Source: Hydractinia symbiolongicarpus (Eukaryota; Cnidaria; Hydrozoa; Anthoathecata; Hydractiniidae). From it: a DNA stretch of 64,000 bases. Numbering within the stretch: position 1 is the first letter of the stretch; every line of letters begins with the position of its first letter. A program made the position numbers and the translations under genes. The stretch covers positions 6,384,001-6,448,000 of the forward strand of contig NC_079878.1 in NCBI RefSeq assembly GCF_029227915.1, written 5' to 3'. The notes below the pieces were generated by a model, which made no database searches, was not told where the DNA came from, and saw only the letters and a list, made by a program, of their open reading frames with translations. Shown piece after piece: positions 55,973 to 64,000 of this stretch.

Positions 55973-58900
55973 ATGCGGTTGGTAGACATACGCAGTTTCT
56001 CACTGGTCGCATTCGCGTTGTTAATTGGATGGGAGTTCTGGAAAGCTGTTAGTATAAATGAACCTGATCAAGATGAAGTAGAGCACGGTAAGATTATACT
56101 GTTGTTGGCTGCAGCGAGTTTAATTTAAGTGTGTCCAAGTCACAGTGGGTTCTGTTTATGTCGAATTATCAAAATCCCCTGAAATGTTTTTAAGACAGAG
56201 AATATAGGGAGAAAACAACTGATAAGGGACCAAAGTATTTGGTCAAGAGAGGTAAATGTATGAAATTAGAAAGTCTTCCAGATAGACAGGGTCCGTATAT
56301 GGTGAAGTTTATTGCTAATACCTCACCAATTTAAAGGGACAAAAAAGTTTTCTTTATCCCGCAGCGTTTTGTTTTCTCTTTAGAAATGAAGCAACTGAGA
56401 CACTTCGACGATTACTCGCTTATAAACGTAAGTAATACTACTGCTTTTAACTTTACTGTGATGCTACGTGACGTCTGATCACACTGAAACTCTGGTAAAG
56501 TACAATACATTTATGATAACTTTATAAACGATTTGAGGTTGTTTACAAACTCAATATCGGAAGGCGCGCGTCATTGCTTTTCACGCAAAATCAAAACAAT
56601 GCCATCAGGGGTCTAGGTTCGCTTATCCTGTTTAGCATTATGCGCATCCACGTCTCAGCGGTTTGTTGCATGGTGTCAGAGCAGCTCTTGCTTCTGTTGT
56701 TTAAATATGGTGTCTGAAAAAGAGTTAAAATGGAAGAACCACAAATTTTAATATTCGTGCTGTTATGAACATTGATGGAAAGGACATGGAAAAGATCTCG
56801 GTCCTTCATCCTCATTTTCAGAGCTCTTTGTCTCCTAAGAGTCTTGATAAATGAGTTTACTGGATACGTGATACGCATAAAAATATAAATTTATGAAACA
56901 TTTCACACATTGTGTAGGATTTATGCTAATAAATTTTGAAAGACAATCTTGTATTTTCCATCCTGAACAAAGTCTGCAAATAATTATTTCAAAGATGAAA
57001 ACATGCTGAAGTTATGCGTCATATTTGATGCATGCTGTCTACGCCCTTTTAAAGTGTTAAACGCCCATACACCTTATTTATAAGAACAATTTTGTCAGAG
57101 CAATTAGGCTGTGAACAGTTGAAAAATAATGGCAAGGTTGAAAATTATTTTTTCCTTAAAAATGCAAAAAAGAACAACATTAGGCGAAATATATCAACGT
57201 CATCCCCGGGACTTGTTAGGCTTTTTATATTGTGGACAACCAAATATAAAAAAACCGTAACAAGTCTTGGGGACAAGGTTGCGAAATATATATATATATA
57301 TATACTTTATCTAACAAACCAAAGGTAGGTAAGACACTGCACATTTGTGACAAGAGCATCCACACCTCCATCCTCGACCCCAGGGTTTGTTGCCTATGCC
57401 CTAGCCGTTAGCGCTTACTTGGCGGCCGCCCGCCTTGATGTCAAGATCAGGCATCCACTAAGTGCACAAAAATTTGTAAACAAATTTTGTAAAAACATTT
57501 TAATATTAATGTATAACATTTAAAAAAATGTTAGCAGTTTACTGATAACATTTCAGCAGATTTTCTTCGGCATATTTTCATTTTTGCGAAATTAATTATA
57601 AACATTATTCAGGATGGCAGATACAAGATTTAAATTTTAAAACCGATTCATATCTAAAAGATTACTGTCAATTTTGCCTTGCTGATATAAGAGAATCGAG
57701 AAGACAAAAATCCCTGGTAACGAGGATGGGAATAAATTTACGGAAGAATTGGGAAATAAAAAATAGAATGTTTGGAATCACCACTTACAAGACCCATAAT
57801 CTGTCTGTGCACAAGAAAAAAAAGTTGTGTTACAGACACATGAAATAACAAATGAGATATCTTTTCATCAGCTTTTAACGGGGGTCTGATAACACAATAT
57901 AAACAAAAAAATACCCCTTCCTCTATCGTTGACCCCTCTATTTTACAGGCCTACGAATGAAAATCCATTTATTGACAGCATCTCCTTTTGGAGAAAATTA
58001 TCAACCTCCTTCTCAATACCCGAAAGTCACGAAGGGTAGCGCTGAGATAGAATCAATAAAAATAGCCAGTGAATGATGACTTGTCAAATCTACGTAATTC
58101 TAGCTTCTACCAATTACGGATTTCAAAAATGAGAACTCATAAAAAACAATAAGTCTGCCTCTAAGTTCACGTTACACGTTTGTAATTTTAGGAACACTTG
58201 CTAACAACCTATCCGCAAGATATCGAGTTTGCTGCCATACAAAGAATACGTAAACAGGTGGTTTCAAGTCATTGCCATAAGCGTAAAAAAAGCGAGATCT
58301 TTCCACTTGGTTCCAACTTAAAGAAAGGAATAAATTCAAATGCTTTTCGTAACATACTGGTACAGTACTTTATTTTGGAAACTGTTAACTTTTAGTATTT
58401 GAGTCGACCGCTTAACTTGTTTTATTTTTTTGTATTGAACTTTAGTGAGGCCTTGAGGTGTATCTTTCAGGGGACATTCAAAACGTAGGTTCATCCTGAG
58501 CAGGGCGGGGGATGCACGAAATAACAAACCAAGATTTATTTGTGTTTACATACGTTCGCTTTCTAAAAAAGAATTTTTTTCTCTTTTTCTTTCTTTACAC
58601 TTTATGATTATTCATTTTTTGCTGCTTCATAGGGTATGTCAAAAGCGAATACTAGGGGGTAAAAAATGGCAATATTTAGGTTAAAGTACTTTTTGAATCT
58701 CAACAGCTTAATTTTTCCTTTGCTCCAGAAGTTCACTCGGAATAAAAGACAGGAACGCAGTAGGTGAAAATTCCCCTCACTAGACAGTTCTAAAGCCATA
58801 CATAACTATTGAAAATTAAAGGTCGATTATATATTTATTTATAAATTTCCATTCACAGGTGAGTGATAAACACCAACTTCTTTATTGCGTCACACCGAAA

Positions 58901-59584
58901 ATAGCTTGCACGAATTGGAAACGCGTGCTCCTCATTTTGGATGGATACTTCAAAAAACCCGACGAAATCGGATCATCACTAGCGCATAACTTTAGTACGG
59001 GATACTTTCGGAAACTGAGTGACTATTCGCCAGACGAAATAAACTTACGGCTGACGACTTACTATAAATTTCTATTCGCACGACATCCATATGAGAGATT
59101 AACATCGGCCTTTAGAAATAAATTCATTGAAGCGAAATACAAGACGTTTAAAATAATATTCGGTAAATACATCATGCGAAAATATCGGGACCCAAAAAAT
59201 TTAACTCAAGATAAACGCTACCACGAAGGAGAGGGAGTGACCTTTCAAGAATTCGTGAAATTCATCATCGACTCTCCGCTGGAAAACCAAGACTTTTGGA
59301 ATGAACATTGGGAAAGAATAGATCGACTCTGTTTACCATGTTTGATTCAGTATGATTTCGTTGGAAAGTTTGAATCAATGAAGCAAGACGCGGACTATTT
59401 GCTACGAACTTTAGATGTATCTGATCAGGTTACGTTTCCAGGAAACCGGCCGTCCAATGCTGATGTTTTGATGAAAGAATATTTTAAAAGTGTGTCAAAA
59501 GAAATGAAAGACAAACTGTATGATTTGTATAAGCACGACTTTCTCATGTTTAACTACAAACGACCGACATTTGAAGACACGTGA
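55973..59584 (+). CDS. Golgi carbohydrate sulfotransferase (CHST8-14 group)
   Basis: Four exons (55973-56087, 56384-56427, 58192-58359, 58859-59584) join in frame to give 350 residues, normal for this family. The N-terminus has a short cytoplasmic start and a signal anchor (FSLVAFALLIGW), giving a type II Golgi protein. The catalytic domain holds the 5'-phosphosulfate-binding motif CVTPKIACTNWK (119-130) and the 3'-phosphate motif ARHPYERLTSAFR (183-195). The enzyme should transfer sulfate from PAPS to a sugar hydroxyl, probably on chondroitin/dermatan or N-glycan GalNAc; the exact acceptor cannot be read from sequence. An extra small exon in the 1.8-kb second intron cannot be excluded. Confidence 0.9.
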
Positions 59585-60292
59585 CCTTTAGTTAGGCTTT
59601 AGATTTTTTATGCAAAAATTGTTTGATTTGATAGCATGTATATATATGTATATATTTGGTCAAGTCCTTGTGTAATGTGTAAATACAAATATATTTTTTA
59701 TGCGTTTTGTTAAATATTTTTGTAAATATACAGGTTAATTTGATTTTTTATAGAGTACTATAATAAGAAATTGCGCACGAGAAAAATTTTGTGGTTTTGC
59801 GTTGCGAGTTTGCGAAAATATGTTCTCGCGTAAGATGAATTTCTATTCAAACGCAAGATTTAACTAGCGCGAAATTTTATGTTTTAAGGTCAGTTTTATG
59901 TTTAAGATGATATTCCCGTGTTATTACTGACCTCAGTAACCTCGTTGCATTAAAAATACAAAATATAATTTTTCACAAACGTGCCATTCTCACGCATTTT
60001 ACGTTGTTCTCTTAAGCACGAAAATTTAATTCTTGCAAAATTTAAATAAGATCAACATAAGTCAGAGCGCGCAAGAAAGTATACTACCACAAAATATAAA
60101 AAAAAATGAAAAAAAATATTTCAATAAGCAGTAAATACAAAATACAACTTTTTCGTGGGCATGATCCCATTTCGAGCTCATTGTCAGCGTCGTAATCTAA
60201 ATACTGGATTTTTTTTGCTGTTCTTACTTTTCGCAGCCTTTGGATACAGACTAGCAGAAATGCTGTCCTACACAGGGAGAAAGTGTACCTCA
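59585..60292. other. Intergenic region between convergent host genes
   Basis: It holds the 3' ends of the sulfotransferase (+) and cyclophilin H (-) genes. TTTCGCG/GCGAAA-type motifs like those of the foldback element at 19909 occur at 59775-59875. Confidence 0.4.
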
Positions 60293-62360
60293 TTACATTT
60301 CGCCACACTGCGATATGACCACACCCAACTTCGGTCGGTTATTGGCACCAGTCGGAACATTCTAAATTGAAATAGTTCTACGTTATTGACTCAAATAGAA
60401 GATGTTTACTTAGTTGGGGTAATACACCTTCGAATTAAATTTTTGCCTTTTTTTTCTTTAATGTTTGGTCTTAATCATTCAAAAGCCAACAAAGAAGAGT
60501 GCATCAAAAAATTCCAATGTTAAAAGAAAACACATTATTCAGGAAACTTTTATTATTTCAATAAAACACAAAGAGTAAAATCACCTCAATTTTCCTCATG
60601 ACTAATAGACCATCGATTACTTTACCTAAAATCATAAAAGAAACAAAGTTACGAAATATGTAGTTTTGAAAAATATGTGTATTTGTTCCATAAACTCTTT
60701 GCTTTATTGCAAGAGGAGGATAGGGAGATATAAACTAAAGAATACTTACCGAAGACAACATGTTTTCCATCAAGGAAATCACACTTTGCACACGTTATAA
60801 AAAACTGAAAAAAACGTGAAAATAAAATTTTATTAACTTCTTCTGACATCATAGAAAGCATGCACTTCTACAGAAAATATATTCCGGCGTGCTATCAAGA
60901 AACAAAAACATTCAATCGCATTAAAGAAAATTACCTGACAGCCATTTGTGTTTTCACCACTGTTAGCCTAAATAAAAAAATTTTGTTGAGTCGTGACAAC
61001 GTGAGAAATTCGCCAGTTAAGGGAAATCCATTTGTTTTGTAAGAACTGAAATTGTTTTTGTAAAAAATAACCAAATAATCTGCAAAATAAAGCTTTTTGG
61101 GAGAATTCATCCAGGGGAGAATTTGTTCCATTAAGGTTATTTTGAATTTCAGACAGGGAATTAAAGTGAGATTGAAAAAGTATTTACCATTGATAACAAG
61201 CCAGGCCCGTCGTGTTTTAATTTGAAATTTTCATCTGCAAATTCGATACCTCCGTATATACTGCAAACTCCACTGCCATCACCCTACACAAAAATACTTA
61301 ATATTCATAAAGCACACATAAAGCTGGGTTTACATTAAGTCGTAAAACAAAAGACAGAAATAAGGATATTAGGGAAAATTAAAGATACAATGTTGCCATT
61401 TTAAGGTAAGGTAAGCCTTAAATTTCTTTCCACTAAATTGGACGATAAAGAGGTACAACAAAAGAGACTTCAAGTAGGATAGAGAAATGTTTTAGAGCCA
61501 AAGGAATTTTTAAGGATTTTTTTTAAAAAAAGGTTTTTTAGTAATAATCACCCTGTCCAACAATAATATTTGTCCAACAATGAATAGAATACGGAAAAAT
61601 CTGCTGTTTAAATGTCATTTTTTTCTCTTTGTTTTGAAATTCAACAAAAAAAGTCCTGTTTTGAATACAGTTCACTTTGTAACAAAAAACACAACTTACA
61701 AATTGTTGCAATAAATAAATAAATGAAATCGTCATGCTATATTATTATAATCAATAAGAAAGGAATTTTAAACTTTGTAACACAAACAGCTTATTCAATA
61801 CCTTCACAAAATCACCACCTTGTATCATAAAATCTTTGATAACCCTGAAAGAAATCTTGCGTAAATCAATAATTATAAAAATTAAACAGAATTGTTTTTT
61901 GTTTTTTAATTGATTATATGATACCTGTGAAAGGTAGCTCCCTTGTATCCAATTGGAACTTTATCTTTTCTAAAATAAAACACAACAGATACTCAATATT
62001 AATCTTTTATATTTAAAACATAATAATACATAATTTTAAAAAAATTTTCACCCTGCTTCGACAAAAAAAAGTCCCAATTTTATTTTACTATTGGAAATAA
62101 ACTTTTCATATGCTCTCATAATAAAAAAATTTTTCTAGCCTTTACCTAAAGAACATAATCGAAAATTTCTGCATATACATTAGGAATTACTTTCAAAACA
62201 AACTATATATAAAAAGCAAAAACACTTTTTTTGTACATTCTCTAAGGTACTCTACAAGTTAAAAACCATACTTATATTCACCAGTGCAAAGCTGTCTGAA
62301 ATTTTCTGCAGTTTTAGGGACAACATCAGCAAAAAGTTCAATTTTCATTCGCCCAACATC
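60293..62360 (-). CDS. PPIH: Peptidyl-prolyl isomerase H (cyclophilin H), first exon missing
   Basis: Eight minus-strand exons (62272-62360, 61925-61969, 61802-61844, 61188-61283, 60935-60967, 60750-60804, 60585-60625, 60293-60361) join in phase to 156 residues. They cover everything from [20 protein letters not shown] to the C-terminal ISQCGEM. Characteristic stretches include [17 protein letters not shown] and [19 protein letters not shown]. Human PPIH is 177 residues, so about 22 N-terminal residues with the start ATG are missing. I did not find them before the window end; a LINE fragment occupies part of that space. PPIH is a proline isomerase of the U4/U6.U5 tri-snRNP in the spliceosome. 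Many introns and conserved residues indicate a live gene. Confidence 0.93.
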
Positions 62361-62867
62361 CTGAAAAAAAGTAAGAAAAAATAACCAGTTAAATGCTGTG
62401 ACCTCTTATGAGCATAGTTTCAGTCTTATTATCCTGTGAGTTCCTTCAGCTGTTGCAAACAAACTCTGCTGTTACTTTGCCTTTCCATGTTAGAATATAT
62501 CAAAGAAAAATCTTGTGAAGGAAAGCAGGTTCCATAAAATAATCTCAAAACAGGGGCAAAGAAAGCCTAAGGTGTACAAGAAAAATAATATAAGATGAAT
62601 AATAAATAACTTCTACATTGGATAATTGGTTTAATAAAACTGTTGCAACGTTTGAATGAAATTTAAATAAATGTTTTAACATAAAACAACTATTTTTGTG
62701 ACAAGTTCATGTTATATTTCGCCCGCTTCATGTGAGCATGATCGCACATATTAACAAAATCATCGCAATAATAAAATGAATGTAAAGTGGGCAAAATCAC
62801 CCATTTTTGACCACTTTGCGTAATGACAGGTTATTTTTTACAATATCTATTATTAAAATGAAACTTT
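62361..62867. other. Probable intron 1 of cyclophilin H, nothing recognised
   Basis: No exon encoding the missing N-terminus was found on the minus strand here. Confidence 0.4.
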
Positions 62868-63530
62868 TTATGTTTAAAGCATTAAAATCCAATGTTTGTG
62901 GGCATAAGCTCAAAATTAATAAAAAATAAGCTCACTATAAATACTAGTAAGGCAAAAGTTATATTTTTTGGTAATAAGACCAGATTAAAGTCTTGTAATG
63001 ATGTAGCTATTCGTTATGATGGAATTCCTTTGGTATCTAAAAGCAAAGTGGAGTATCTTGGTGTGGTTTTTGATAACAATTTGAGCTGGAAAAATCAGAT
63101 AAAAACAATTGTTGGTAAATCTTATCATAAAGTTAGTACAAGAAGATACATCAGTTCCAACTTGACATCTGACACCAAAAATTTATTAGTTAATGCTCTT
63201 GTTATGCCTTATTTATACTACTGTTCTTCTGCATGGTGCAATGATAACAAGTCTGTATGGGATTGAGGCTTCTAGTAAACATTTAAAGCTAAGGTATTTT
63301 TCCTATTCTAATTATTATTATATAATTTTACTAATAGTTTTTTATTCTATTTTTTGTTAATAAACAATAAACTATTTTTAACCTATCTGTTTAATAATCC
63401 CACAATATAATGATATTTACAAATCTTCAGTGCCCCCTAGCAGAAAGAATTGTAATTGCTGCATAAACGTAGAGTGATTTTATTGGGCATGCCACTAAAA
63501 ATATTTGTTATTATTATTATAATTATATTA
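62868..63530 (+). mobile_element. 5'-truncated LINE with reverse transcriptase end
   Basis: The frame to 63266 encodes the end of a reverse transcriptase (LTINTSKAKVIFFGNK, then KVEYLGVVFDNNLSW and LVMPYLYYCSSAWC). The 3' UTR ends in a (TTA)n tail near 63508-63530. It belongs to a different family from the LINE at 27961-33800. A short copy of its 3' end lies at 12981-13130. Confidence 0.75.
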
Positions 63531-64000
63531 GGGCACCAATTTTTTTTTTAATGCAGAAAGTTCATAGCATTGTGTATTATTTCCAGCTGTTAACGAATTT
63601 GTTTAAACACAGAACCAAGTATGTAATTCACATGCAGAATTAATTAAATTTTATCTATATATTCACAACTATAACCACTATTCTACGGCACCACAGTCTG
63701 TCAACACGGATTTCTATCTTCAAGTGCGTGTGTGTGTGCTCATCTGTGTCAATTTTCTTCGTCCTTTTATTATTATTATTATTGCCCTTTAGTTTGTATC
63801 AGGAAAATGGAATAGTATTTTCCCTCCCTATACACTTAACCCTTTTTACTCCCCCATGCCATTTGGTGGTCTTCACGTTATTAGCCTTGGCTATGGTGTT
63901 GGTCTCTAGCATTGAAATATAACTATATGTAACTGGTTATATATTGTATATTTTACCCACTGTAATTTAAACTTTTTCTATGGCAAATAAAAATAAATTG
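63531..64000. other. No recognised gene
   Basis: A short GT run and an ATT run are present. No exon or bounded repeat is seen. Confidence 0.4.

Noticed and set aside
56591-56878. 95-residue minus-strand frame in a sulfotransferase intron
   Set aside because: No recognisable domain. I could not link it to any element family.
60084-60370. Frames on both strands over the last cyclophilin exon
   Set aside because: They are shadows of the PPIH terminal exon and its UTR.

Overview
The window looks like nuclear DNA of an invertebrate animal, most likely a cnidarian and perhaps a hydrozoan. It is AT-rich, its genes carry GT-AG introns, and it holds metazoan genes (a Polycomb subunit, a Golgi sulfotransferase, a spliceosomal cyclophilin) amid dense mobile DNA. 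The phylum is inferred from the mobile-element and gene complement; nothing here names a species.

Four host genes are supported. A compact polyhomeotic-like gene (six exons, 10614-17681, +) has an FCS zinc finger and a SAM domain. A DZIP3-type HEPN gene (three exons, 18724-22464, +) follows it. A carbohydrate sulfotransferase gene (four exons, 55973-59584, +) and a cyclophilin H gene (eight visible exons, 60293-62360, -, first exon not seen) lie at the right. Exon phases agree at every junction I checked. A possible divergent first exon lies at 9727-9840 (-), and a broken OB-fold/zinc-ribbon gene at 51509-52436.

The main structure is a nested composite at 24007-48825. I read it as one Polinton/adintovirus-like element bounded by inverted repeats (24012 inward and 48820 inward) and a 5-bp duplication, ATAAA. 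It encodes protein-primed DNA polymerase B, a retroviral-type integrase, an A32-like packaging ATPase, a BRO/KilA-type protein, an HNH protein and about ten small or structural-type proteins. Most of these genes carry stops or frameshifts. Later insertions split the left side. A head-to-tail array of five Helitron-like units (24103-27637) sits in the left inverted repeat. A non-LTR retrotransposon (about 27961-33800, -) sits beside the first element gene. A Tigger/pogo transposon (28226-30789) is nested in the retrotransposon's 3' UTR, and its transposase intron holds an antisense HIRAN-like reading frame. The polymerase end has a nearly perfect 0.7-kb palindrome.

Elsewhere, 2797-7587 is a full-length, probably young Ty1/copia retrotransposon with one open 1457-residue polyprotein and 126-bp LTRs differing by one base. 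It landed next to a tRNA-derived SINE that was itself split by another DNA transposon (7861-9372). The introns hold further SINE, LINE, foldback and minisatellite material. A second, inverted Helitron array lies at 52983-54130, a 130-bp satellite at 49095-49750, and a second LINE fragment at 62868-63530.
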